In this document: piece by piece, positions 8,326-16,438 of the stretch | Layout: the number at the start of each line of letters is the position of its first letter | How positions within the stretch are numbered: the first letter of the stretch is position 1 | Assembly (NCBI GenBank): GCA_016718565.1 | Contig: JADKCZ010000010.1 | Coordinates: 62,001-126,000 of the forward strand | Direction of reading: 5' to 3' | Length of the DNA stretch: 64,000 bases | DNA from: Anaeromyxobacter sp. | GTDB lineage: Bacteria; Myxococcota; Myxococcia; Myxococcales; Anaeromyxobacteraceae | Program-made: the position numbers and the translations under genes | Notes under the pieces: generated by a model | Seen by the model: only the letters and a program-made list of their open reading frames with translations | The model's database searches: none | Told to the model about the DNA's origin: nothing

Positions 8326-10344
8326 ATGGCCTACCTCGTCCTCGCCCGCAAGTACCGGCCCCAGCGCTTCGGCGAGATGTCCGGCCAGGCGCACGTGGTG
8401 CAGACCCTGTCCAACGCGCTGCAGCGCGGGCAGCTGGCCCACGCCTTCCTCTTCACCGGCCCCCGCGGCGTGGGCAAGACCACCGCCGCCCGCCTGGTGG
8501 CCAAGGCCGTCAACTGCGAGCGGGGGCCCACCGCCGAGCCGTGCGGCGCCTGCACCCCCTGCGTGGAGATCGCCGAGGGGCGGGCCGTGGACGTGGTGGA
8601 GATCGACGCCGCCTCCAACAACGGCGTGGACAACGTCCGCGACATCGTCGAGGCGGTGAAGTACCGGCCGGCCCGCGACCGCTTCAAGGTCTTCATCATC
8701 GACGAGGTCCACATGCTGTCGCAGGGGGCCTTCAACGCCCTCCTGAAGACGCTGGAGGAGCCCCCCGACCACGTCAAGTTCGTGCTGGCCACCACCGACG
8801 TGCACAAGGTGCCCGAGACCATCGTCTCGCGCTGCCAGCGCTTCGACTTCCGAAGGCTCACCCTGCAGCAGATCGCCGATCAGCTCGGCCACGTGGCGCA
8901 CCAGGAGGGCATGACCCTCTCGCCGGCGGCCCTGGCGCTGGTGGCGCGCGCCGCCGAGGGCGGCATGCGCGACGCGCTGTCGCTGCTCGACCGGGTGCGG
9001 GCCGCCTGCGGGGACGCCCCGGCCGACGCCGACGTGGCCGAGGCGCTCGGCACGGTGGACGGCGCCGCCATCGCCCGCATGGCCGGGGCCCTGCTGGCCC
9101 GCGACGGCGCCGGCCTGCTGGCCGAGATCGCCACGCTGCACGAGCGCGGCCTGGAGATGAAGCGGGTGGCGGAGGCCCTGGCGCGCCACCTGCGCGACGT
9201 GGTGGTGGCCCGCCTGGCCCCGGCCGCGCCGCTCGACCTCTCCGACGTGGAGCTCGCCGAGGTGCGGGCCCAGGCCGGGCGCGCCGATCCGGCCCAGCTG
9301 ACCCGCCTCTTCGACCTGGCGCAGCGGGCGGTGGTGGAGGCCAAGCTGGCCGACCAGCCGCGCCACGCGCTGGAGGTGGCGCTGCTCAAGGCCATCTTCC
9401 TGGCCCCCGGGGCCGAGGTGTCGGAGCTGCTGGCGCGGGTGGAGGCGCTGGCGGGCGGCACGCTGCCGCCGCCCTCGGGGGGCTCCGGCTCCGGCGGCCC
9501 TGGCGCGCGCCCCGGCCCACCACCAGCGCCAGGACCCGCACCCGCGCCCGCCGCGCCACCGCGCACCCGGACCGCGCCCGAGCCGCTCGGCATGGGCCGC
9601 GACCTGCCGCCCGTGGGCACGCCCGGCTGCGCCGCAGGCCCGGGGACCGGCGGGTGGAGCGACCTGCCCGCCGCGGCGATCCCGGTGGAGATGGCGACCG
9701 CGCCGGCCCGGGTCGAGCCTCCCTCTCCCCTCCGGGGAGAGGGCCGGGGTGAGGGGTTCCCACGTCCACCGGGTCCGCCCCCTCACCCCATCCCTCTCCC
9801 CCAGCAAGCTGGGGGAGAGGGAGCTCGAGCGGACGAGCCCCGCGCGCCTTCCCGGGTCGAGCCTCCCTCTCCCCTCCGGGGAGAGGGCCGGGGTGAGGGG
9901 ACCCCCGCGACGGGCGCCCCCCTGGTCGATCCCGCCGCCTCCGTGGGCGAGCGCTGGCGCGCGGCGGTGGAGGTGGTGGAGTCCTCCATGCCGGCCGCGG
10001 CGCCGCCGCTCAAGCAGGCCACGCTGCTCTGGCTGCGCGACGGCGAGGTGGCCATCCAGCTGCCGCCCGGGCTGCTGGCCACCACCGTGGAGCGCCGGCG
10101 CGTCGAGCTCGAGGCCATCTTCGCCCGCTGCTTCGGCCGGCCCACCCGGCTCGAGCTCAAGCTGGGCGCCGCGCCCGCCCCGGGCGTGGTGCCCGGCGAG
10201 GCGGCGCCCGTCTCCATCGCCGCCGCCGAGGCGGCCGAGAAGCTGGCCCGCTCGGTCCGCGTCCGCGAGGCGGCCCGCGCCCACCCCAACATCGTGGAGG
10301 CGGCCCGCATCCTCGAGGGCCACCTCAAGATCGAGGAGCTCTAG
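8326..10344 (+). CDS. dnaX: DNA polymerase III subunit gamma/tau
   Basis: Clamp-loader ATPase of the replisome, 672 residues. Seen: Walker A GPRGVGKT, the four-Cys zinc site (CERGPTAEPCGACTPC), Walker B IIDEVHML and the SRC motif VSRCQRF. The last 140 residues form the conserved tau C-terminal region. Residues about 370-530 are a low-complexity Pro/Gly/Ala linker into which three REP-like palindromes have been read in frame (see repeats at 9707-9900), giving the peptide SPLRGEGRGEG twice. I see no A-rich slippery site, so there is no evidence for a programmed frameshift to gamma. ybaB follows after 6 bases. Confidence 0.96.
   Translation: MAYLVLARKYRPQRFGEMSGQAHVVQTLSNALQRGQLAHAFLFTGPRGVGKTTAARLVAKAVNCERGPTAEPCGACTPCVEIAEGRAVDVVEIDAASNNGVDNVRDIVEAVKYRPARDRFKVFIIDEVHMLSQGAFNALLKTLEEPPDHVKFVLATTDVHKVPETIVSRCQRFDFRRLTLQQIADQLGHVAHQEGMTLSPAALALVARAAEGGMRDALSLLDRVRAACGDAPADADVAEALGTVDGAAIARMAGALLARDGAGLLAEIATLHERGLEMKRVAEALARHLRDVVVARLAPAAPLDLSDVELAEVRAQAGRADPAQLTRLFDLAQRAVVEAKLADQPRHALEVALLKAIFLAPGAEVSELLARVEALAGGTLPPPSGGSGSGGPGARPGPPPAPGPAPAPAAPPRTRTAPEPLGMGRDLPPVGTPGCAAGPGTGGWSDLPAAAIPVEMATAPARVEPPSPLRGEGRGEGFPRPPGPPPHPIPLPQQAGGEGARADEPRAPSRVEPPSPLRGEGRGEGTPATGAPLVDPAASVGERWRAAVEVVESSMPAAAPPLKQATLLWLRDGEVAIQLPPGLLATTVERRRVELEAIFARCFGRPTRLELKLGAAPAPGVVPGEAAPVSIAAAEAAEKLARSVRVREAARAHPNIVEAARILEGHLKIEEL
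9707..9756 (+). repeat. REP-like palindrome inside dnaX, copy 1 (50-bp direct repeat)
   Basis: Bases 9707-9756 are identical to 9851-9900. The core is a CCCTCTCCCC/GGGGAGAGGG hairpin followed by the tail CCGGGGTGAGGGG. The same 36-base core recurs at 47255-47290. Confidence 0.85.
9779..9822 (-). repeat. REP-like palindrome inside dnaX, inverted copy
   Basis: Same family in the opposite orientation: CCCCTCACCCC followed by a CCCTCTCCCCC/GGGGGAGAGGG hairpin. It lies between the two direct copies in the tau linker and is also read in frame. Confidence 0.8.
9851..9900 (+). repeat. REP-like palindrome inside dnaX, copy 2 (50-bp direct repeat)
   Basis: Perfect copy of 9707-9756, 144 bases downstream, so both insert the same peptide in the same frame. 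Confidence 0.85.
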
Positions 10345-10350
10345 GACCCC

Positions 10351-10662
10351 ATGGACATCCAGTACCTGATGAAGCAGGCCAAGAAGCTCGAGAAGGCCAT
10401 GGCCGACGCCCGCGAGAAGCTGGGCGAGGTGGTGGTGGACGGCGAGGCCGGCGGCGGGCTGGTCAAGGTCACCATGAACGGCCGGTGCGAGGTGGTGAAG
10501 CTCGCCATCGACCCGAAGATCGTGGACCCGGCCGACACCGCCATGCTGGAGGACCTGCTCACCGCGGCCCTGAACGCCACCGCCGAGAAGGCGCGCACCG
10601 CCGCCGACGAGCACCTGCAGAAGTCCACCGGGGGCATCCGCATCCCGGGCCTCACCGGCTGA
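10351..10662 (+). CDS. ybaB: YbaB/EbfC family nucleoid-associated protein
   Basis: 103 residues, the family length. These proteins form dimers that bind DNA and are nearly always encoded between dnaX and recR, as here. Seen: an N-terminal helix rich in Lys/Glu (LMKQAKKLEKAMADAREKLG) and the conserved core GGGLVKVTMNGRCEVVKLAIDP followed by DLLTAALNAT. It starts 6 bases after the dnaX stop and ends 4 bases before the recR start, so the three are co-transcribed. Confidence 0.93.
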   Translation: MDIQYLMKQAKKLEKAMADAREKLGEVVVDGEAGGGLVKVTMNGRCEVVKLAIDPKIVDPADTAMLEDLLTAALNATAEKARTAADEHLQKSTGGIRIPGLTG

Positions 10663-10666
10663 GCGC

Positions 10667-11263
10667 GTGTCGGTCGCCGATCCCATCGCCCGGCTGGTCA
10701 AGGAGCTGGCCCGCCTCCCCGGCATCGGGGAGAAGACGGCGCAGCGGCTGGCCTTCCACGTCCTGGAGGCCGGCCCGGAGTACGCCCAGGCGCTGGCCGA
10801 GGCGGTGGTGGGGGTGGTGCGCGACGTGCGCTGCTGCTCCACCTGCCAGACCCTCACCGAGCAGGATCCCTGCGCCATCTGCGCCGACCCGCGGCGCGAC
10901 CCCAGGCTGCTCTGCGTGGTGGAGGGCGTGCCGGACCTGATGGCCATCGAGCGCACCCGGGAGTTCCGTGGCCGCTACCACGTGCTGCACGGCGCCCTCT
11001 CCCCGCTGGACGGGGTCGGCCCCTCGGACCTCAAGATCCGCGAGCTGCTGCTGCGGCTGGAGCACGAGCCGGCCGAGGAGGTGGTGGTGGCCACCAACCC
11101 CGACGTGGAGGGGGAGGCCACCGCCCTGTACCTGCAGAAGCTGCTCAAGCCGCTCGGCCTCAAGCTGACGCGCATCGCCCAGGGCGTGCCCATGGGCGGC
11201 GACCTCGAGTACGCGGACCAGGCCACGCTGGCGCGGGCGCTGACCGGCCGCCGGGAGCTGTGA
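10667..11263 (+). CDS. recR: Recombination protein RecR
   Basis: 198 residues, standard length. RecR works with RecO (and RecF) to load RecA at gaps. Seen in order: helix-hairpin-helix LARLPGIGEKTAQRLA, a four-Cys zinc finger (CCSTC...CAIC), and a Toprim domain beginning LLCVVEGVPDLMAIE with the conserved GALSPLDGVGP loop. GTG start at 10667, 4 bases after ybaB. Confidence 0.96.
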   Translation: MSVADPIARLVKELARLPGIGEKTAQRLAFHVLEAGPEYAQALAEAVVGVVRDVRCCSTCQTLTEQDPCAICADPRRDPRLLCVVEGVPDLMAIERTREFRGRYHVLHGALSPLDGVGPSDLKIRELLLRLEHEPAEEVVVATNPDVEGEATALYLQKLLKPLGLKLTRIAQGVPMGGDLEYADQATLARALTGRREL

Positions 11264-11267
11264 GGAC

Positions 11268-12209
11268 ATGACGACCCCCCGAGCCGCCGCCCTGGCCTGG
11301 TGCCTGCTGCTGGCCGGCTGCGCCGCCGGCGGCCGCTACCGACCCCTGGCCCCGCCGGCCGGCCCGCGCGCCTTCGGCCTGACCTTCGGCGCGCCGCGGG
11401 CCGAGGTGGCCCGGGCCCTGTCCGCCGCCGGCGTGGCCCACCGGCCCGACGCCGGTGATCCGGACGCCCTGGTGGCCGAGCCCTGCCCCGCCGCGCCGGT
11501 GGCGGGGCCCTGCCGGCTGCTGGTCGGCCCGGCCGGCCTGTACGCCGCCGAGCAGGAGGTGCCGCTGGCCGACGCCGGGGCCCTGGCCGCCGCCGTGACC
11601 CGCGGGCTGGGCGCCCCCGGCCAGGCCGCCGGCGAAGACGTGGTGGCCGCCTGGGCGCCGCCCGGCTGGACGGTGGCGGTGGCGCGGCACCCGGCCCTCT
11701 CGCCCCCGGTGGCGACGCTGCGGGCCGAGTGGGACGCCGCCACCCCGCCCACCGTGGCCGGCGTGCCGCTGGGGCGGCGCCGCGCCGACGTCGAGCTGGT
11801 CCTGCTGGCCCAGGGCGCCAGCCAGCTGCAGCGCGACGACGACGCCACCTCCTACCTGGGCTGCCCCCTGGGCGAGCCGGAGGCCATCTCCTGCACCATC
11901 ACCTTCACGGCCGGGCGCGCCGCCGCGGTCACCGAGGTGCTGCCCGGACTGCCCGACGACCGGGCCGCCCTGGAGGCCTGGCAGGCGCGGGTGGACGCCC
12001 TGGCCCGGGAGTACGGGCGTCCGCCGGAGGTCCGCTGCCCCGCCGGCGGGCCGGATCGGACCGAGGGTGACTGCACCGCCACCTGGCGCTCGGAGCGGCT
12101 GGTGGTGGTGCTGGGAGCCCACCGCAGCGCCGGCGGGCAGCACCGGGGTGGGCTCAGCGTCTACCTCGGCTTCGCCTACCCACCCCTCGGCCGCGTGGTA
12201 GAAGATTGA
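11268..12209 (+). CDS. Hypothetical lipoprotein
   Basis: 313 residues. ATG at 11268 with GAGG just upstream. The signal peptide ends in lipobox LLAGC. Two internal segments resemble each other: FGLTFGAPRAEVARALSAAGV near residue 37 and VAGVPLGRRRADVELVLLAQG near residue 160, suggesting a duplicated small domain of the kind found in BamE/SmpA-like lipoproteins; that link is weak. Six cysteines beyond the lipid-bearing one could form disulfides. It follows recR by 4 bases and its stop overlaps the likely mglB promoter. Confidence 0.75.
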   Translation: MTTPRAAALAWCLLLAGCAAGGRYRPLAPPAGPRAFGLTFGAPRAEVARALSAAGVAHRPDAGDPDALVAEPCPAAPVAGPCRLLVGPAGLYAAEQEVPLADAGALAAAVTRGLGAPGQAAGEDVVAAWAPPGWTVAVARHPALSPPVATLRAEWDAATPPTVAGVPLGRRRADVELVLLAQGASQLQRDDDATSYLGCPLGEPEAISCTITFTAGRAAAVTEVLPGLPDDRAALEAWQARVDALAREYGRPPEVRCPAGGPDRTEGDCTATWRSERLVVVLGAHRSAGGQHRGGLSVYLGFAYPPLGRVVED

Positions 12210-12234
12210 AAGCCGAGCGTTTCCCTGGTATTCG
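12206..12234 (+). promoter_or_regulatory. Promoter candidate for mglBA
   Basis: TTGAAA at 12206-12211, 17-base spacer, TATTCG at 12229-12234, about 35 bases before the mglB ATG. The -35 box overlaps the stop codon of the preceding lipoprotein gene. Confidence 0.45.
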
Positions 12235-12269
12235 CCCATGACTCGGGTCCACGCGGAGAGTCACGGGAC

Positions 12270-12749
12270 ATGAATTCCGGCCTGGTGCTGTATGAGGAGG
12301 AGTTCCGGCTCATCGCCGGGATCTGCGACCGGCTCACCCGGGACGCCAACGCCAAGGTCGTCTTCCTGGTGGACAAGAACGGGCAGCTCATCGCCTCCAG
12401 CGGCCAGGCGCAGCACCTGGACACCACCTCGCTGGCCTCGCTGACCGCCGGCAACGTGGCGGCCATGGGCGGCCTGGCCAAGCTGATCGGGGAGAAGGAG
12501 TTCCCCAACCAGTTCCACGAGGGGGAGAAGGAGTCCCTCCACATGAGCATCGTGGGAGGGCGGGTGGTGCTGGTGGTGATCTTCGACGCCAAGAGCTCGC
12601 TGGGGCTGGTGCGCCTGCGGGTCAAGAAGGCGGGCGAGGAGCTGGCCAGGGTGTTCGAGACCCTCGCGAAGAAGCAGGCCGCCCCCGGCGCCGCCAGCCC
12701 CTTCGCCGAGATCACCGACGACGACATCGACAATCTCTTCAGCGAGTAG
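12270..12749 (+). CDS. mglB: Polarity GAP protein MglB (roadblock domain)
   Basis: 159 residues, the same length as Myxococcus xanthus MglB as I recall it, with closely similar sequence through the core (VFLVDKNGQLI, SLASLTAGNVAAMGGLAKLIGE, FPNQFHEG) and the C-terminal tail SPFAEITDDDIDNLFSE. In M. xanthus MglB is the GTPase-activating partner of MglA and marks the lagging pole, setting cell polarity for gliding and type IV pili. GGAGAG lies upstream of the ATG. mglA starts 2 bases after the stop, giving the usual mglBA operon. Confidence 0.95.
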   Translation: MNSGLVLYEEEFRLIAGICDRLTRDANAKVVFLVDKNGQLIASSGQAQHLDTTSLASLTAGNVAAMGGLAKLIGEKEFPNQFHEGEKESLHMSIVGGRVVLVVIFDAKSSLGLVRLRVKKAGEELARVFETLAKKQAAPGAASPFAEITDDDIDNLFSE

Positions 12750-12751
12750 AC

Positions 12752-13339
<588 letters not shown>

Positions 13340-13396
13340 CGATCACGCCGGGGGGCCGGCGCGCAGTGGCTTTCGCTACGCTACGTGCGGGGCCGA

Positions 13397-13405
13397 TGGT
13401 ATAAC
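13397..13405 (+). promoter_or_regulatory. Extended -10 promoter candidate for the Glt-like operon
   Basis: TGGTATAAC, an extended -10 with no good -35 box, lies 54 bases upstream of the GTG at 13459. It would separate control of the envelope cluster from mglBA. Confidence 0.35.
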
Positions 13406-13458
13406 CGGGGCCTTGCCTTTGATTACGCGGGAGAATTCTCCCGCGAGCGAGGTCGACC

Positions 13459-14121
13459 GTGCTTCGAAACTGCCGCTGGATCCTTGTCGCGCTGGCCCTC
13501 GGGCCGGCGGTCGCGATGGCCCAGGCGCCCGCCAGCGCGCCGGCCGCCCCCCAGACGGCCGAGGAGCAGAACGACCTCAAGGTCAGGACCCTGGAGGAGC
13601 GCGTCTCCGACCTGAAGGAGAAGATCTTCAGGACCAAGGCCCGCCTGATGAACCTGCAGGAGATGGTCATCGGCGGCGACATCACCACCGGCGCCAAGGC
13701 GGTGCTGGTGCACCGCAACGAGATGGGCGCCTCCTTCTTCCTGGAGTCGGTGGCCTACGCCCTCGACGGCGCGCCGGTCTACTCCAAGGCGGACCTCGAC
13801 GGCGACCTCTCGTCCCGCCAGGAGTTCGAGGTCTTCAACGGGCGCATCGTGCCCGGCAACCACCAGGTCTCGGTGCAGCTCACCTACCGCGGCCACGGGT
13901 TCGGCCTCTTCAGCTACCTGGAGGGCTACCGCTTCAAGGTGCAGTCCTCCTACACCTTCAACGCCGAGCCCGGGAAGGCGCTCACCGTCACCGTGGTGGG
14001 CTTCGAGAAGGGCGGCCTGACCACCGAGCTGAAGGACCGGCCGGCGGTGCGCTACGACGTGGACGTGCAGCGCGAGGACCCCACCCAGAAGGCCAGCGCG
14101 CCGGAAGGCGCCACGAAGTGA
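13459..14121 (+). CDS. Exported protein, first gene of Glt-like cluster
   Basis: 220 residues, GTG start with a GAGG-containing ribosome site. Signal peptide ending near AMAQA, then a coiled-coil stretch (about residues 38-65, heptads around LKVRTLEERVSDLKEKI), then a probable beta-rich domain (GASFFLESVAYALDG, GNHQVSVQLTYRG). No enzyme motif. Its stop overlaps the next start by GTGA, so it belongs to the operon. Periplasmic location is inferred from the signal peptide. I do not recognise a named family; related proteins beside AgmU-type genes in myxobacteria carry doubtful enzyme names. Confidence 0.75.
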   Translation: MLRNCRWILVALALGPAVAMAQAPASAPAAPQTAEEQNDLKVRTLEERVSDLKEKIFRTKARLMNLQEMVIGGDITTGAKAVLVHRNEMGASFFLESVAYALDGAPVYSKADLDGDLSSRQEFEVFNGRIVPGNHQVSVQLTYRGHGFGLFSYLEGYRFKVQSSYTFNAEPGKALTVTVVGFEKGGLTTELKDRPAVRYDVDVQREDPTQKASAPEGATK

Positions 14122-16436
14122 CTGGCCGCTCGCCGCGCCTGCCGGCGCTGGTGGCGGTCGCGGCGCTCCTGGCGCCGTGGCCGGCCGCGGCCGGCCGCCT
14201 CGACGACGCCGAGAAGGAGGCCGCCTCCATCGAGGACCGGCTGCTCTTCGTCGAGAGGACCTACGCCCGCCCCGACGAGTCGCTGGCGGTGCGCGCCGCG
14301 CGCAAGTTCTCGGAGGGCGAGACCCAGTTCCTGCTGGGCGACTGGGTGCACGCCGCGGTGCTGCTGCTCGACGCGGTCGAGCAGCCGGAGTTCCGCGCCA
14401 CCCCCGACTACCCCCTGGCGCTGGCCTACCTGGGCGACGCCTTGCGGCAGCAGGGCGCCTGCCAGAGCGCCCTCGGGCAGTACCAGGCGCTGCTGGCGCT
14501 GGGCCCCACGCCGGCCCGCGGCGCCGCCATCGCGGGCGCCCTGGCCTGCCGCGTCACCCTGCGCCGCTTCGAGGGCGTGGACGCGCTGCTCGCCGAGGCC
14601 CCCACCGTCTTCCCGCGCGGCGCGCCGCCCGAGGTGGGCTACCTGGGCGCCAAGGCGCTCTACCACCGCCCCGACCTGCGGCCGGCCGAGCGGCTGTCCC
14701 GGGCCTCCGAGGCCTTCGCGGCGGTGGCCCCGCCCTACCACCTGGCGGCCGCCTACCACCTGGGCGCGCTGCAGGTGGAGGCCGGCGACCTGCCCGCCGC
14801 CGCGGTCCACTTCACCCGCTGCGCCGCCATGGACGGCAAGGACCAGCGGCAGGTGGAGATCCGCGAGCTGTGCGCCCTGGGCCTGGGCCGGGTCGAGGCC
14901 GAGCAGGGGCGCTGGGCCGAGTCGCTCGACGCCTACCAGCTCCTGCCGCGCGAGTCGCCGCGCTTCAACGAGGCGCTGCACGAGATCGCCTGGAACTTCG
15001 TGCGGGCCAGGAGCTACGAGCAGGCGCTGCGCACCGCCAACATGATCGTGGACCTGGCGCCCGAGTCGCAGCTGGCGCCGGAGGCCACCATCCTCACCGG
15101 CCACCTCAACCTGCGGCTGGGCCACTACGCGGACGCCACCGAGGCCTTCAACCGGGTCATCAACGCCTACGCCCCGGTGCGCGACGAGATCGACGCGGTC
15201 CTCACCATGCACGAGGATCCGGTGCGCTACTTCAACGAGCTGATCGGGCGCCAGGGCAAGGCCTTCGACGTCTCCTCGGTGCTGCCGTCCATGGCCGTCA
15301 AGTGGGCCACGGCCCAGCGGGACGTGAGCGGGGCGCTCGACCTGGTGACGGCGCTGGAGGCCGGGCGGCGCGACCTGGAGGAGGCCGACGCGGTGGCGCT
15401 GCGGATCGACGCCCTGCTGGCCCGCGCCGGCGGCCTGGACGCCGCGCCGCTCCTCAAGGCCGGCTGGGCCAGCGCCGAGGCCATCCAGAACGCCGCCGCC
15501 CGCCTGGAGGGCGAGGTGGCCACCAGCGCCGTGGCGGCGGTGCACGACGCCCTGCCGTCGGCCGCCCGGGCCGAGCTGGACCGGGCCCACGCGGCCCGGC
15601 TCGAGCTGGAGCGCCGGCTGGAGCAGACCCCGCGCACCCCGGGCGAGGTGCAGGCCAGGCAGGAGCGCATGGCCCGCCGCATCGACGTGGTGGACCGGTC
15701 GGTCTTCCAGCTCGGCTACCAGGTGGAGGCGGCGGCCGCCGCCATCGCCGGCACCGAGGCCTGGCTGGAGCGGCACCGCGCCGAGATCGCCTCCGACGAG
15801 GCCGGGCGCGCCGAGTTCTCGGAGGAGCTGCGGGCGCAGCGCGCCGTGGTGGTGGCCTACCAGGCCGAGCTGCGCGGCCTGACCCGCGACATCGCCGGGG
15901 TCCGCGACGCGGCCCGCGGGGTCGAGGGGCTCTCGGGCGAGGCGGCGCTGCGGCGCGAGTACCGCGAGCTGGTGGCCCGCGAGCAGGCGCTGGTGGCCGC
16001 GGCCCGGCCCGGCCTGGGCCCCACCCAGCAGGGCGAGCTGGCCCGCGGCGAGGCCCTGCTGGAGCGGCTGGCCACCGTGGAGCCCCGCGCCCTGCAGCTC
16101 AAGGAGCAGTTCGCCGGCACCGCCCGCCGCCGCGCCGAGTCGCTGCGGGTCCGGGTGGCCGAGCAGCGCGACGCCCTGGCCGAGCAGCAGGCGGCGCTGG
16201 ACGCCGCGGCCGGCGACTCCCGCGACGTCATCGGGCGCATCGCCTTCCGCTCGTTCAGCGCGGTGCGCGCCCAGTTCTACCGGCTGGTGCTGAAGGCCGA
16301 CGTGGGGATCATCGACGTGGCCTGGTCGCGCAAGCGCGAGCGGCTGGAGAAGATCCAGCAGCTCTCGCAGCAGAAGGCCGGGGAGCTCGACGCGCTGGAC
16401 CGCGACTACAAGCTGGTGCTCCGGGAGGTCGACTAG
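14118..16436 (+). CDS. Periplasmic TPR/coiled-coil protein of Glt-like cluster
   Basis: 772 residues. GTG start at 14118 overlaps the previous stop (GTGA); a longer upstream frame reads antisense-like Pro/Gly-rich junk and is not used. The signal peptide ends near PAAAG. Residues about 45-380 are TPR-like helices (FSEGETQFLLGDWVHAAVLLLDAVE, YEQALRTANMIVDLAPESQLAPEATI). Residues about 470-770 are long Ala/Arg/Glu-rich coiled coil ending LSQQKAGELDALDRDYKLV. It has the size and layout of periplasmic scaffold proteins of the gliding/secretion complex, but I cannot name a specific M. xanthus ortholog. Confidence 0.75.
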   Translation: MTGRSPRLPALVAVAALLAPWPAAAGRLDDAEKEAASIEDRLLFVERTYARPDESLAVRAARKFSEGETQFLLGDWVHAAVLLLDAVEQPEFRATPDYPLALAYLGDALRQQGACQSALGQYQALLALGPTPARGAAIAGALACRVTLRRFEGVDALLAEAPTVFPRGAPPEVGYLGAKALYHRPDLRPAERLSRASEAFAAVAPPYHLAAAYHLGALQVEAGDLPAAAVHFTRCAAMDGKDQRQVEIRELCALGLGRVEAEQGRWAESLDAYQLLPRESPRFNEALHEIAWNFVRARSYEQALRTANMIVDLAPESQLAPEATILTGHLNLRLGHYADATEAFNRVINAYAPVRDEIDAVLTMHEDPVRYFNELIGRQGKAFDVSSVLPSMAVKWATAQRDVSGALDLVTALEAGRRDLEEADAVALRIDALLARAGGLDAAPLLKAGWASAEAIQNAAARLEGEVATSAVAAVHDALPSAARAELDRAHAARLELERRLEQTPRTPGEVQARQERMARRIDVVDRSVFQLGYQVEAAAAAIAGTEAWLERHRAEIASDEAGRAEFSEELRAQRAVVVAYQAELRGLTRDIAGVRDAARGVEGLSGEAALRREYRELVAREQALVAAARPGLGPTQQGELARGEALLERLATVEPRALQLKEQFAGTARRRAESLRVRVAEQRDALAEQQAALDAAAGDSRDVIGRIAFRSFSAVRAQFYRLVLKADVGIIDVAWSRKRERLEKIQQLSQQKAGELDALDRDYKLVLREVD

Positions 16437-16438
16437 CC

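Noticed and set aside
8326..10344. Programmed frameshift in dnaX giving the gamma form
   Set aside because: No A-rich slippery heptamer or following stem typical of known cases was seen; the GC-rich gene has no run of A long enough.
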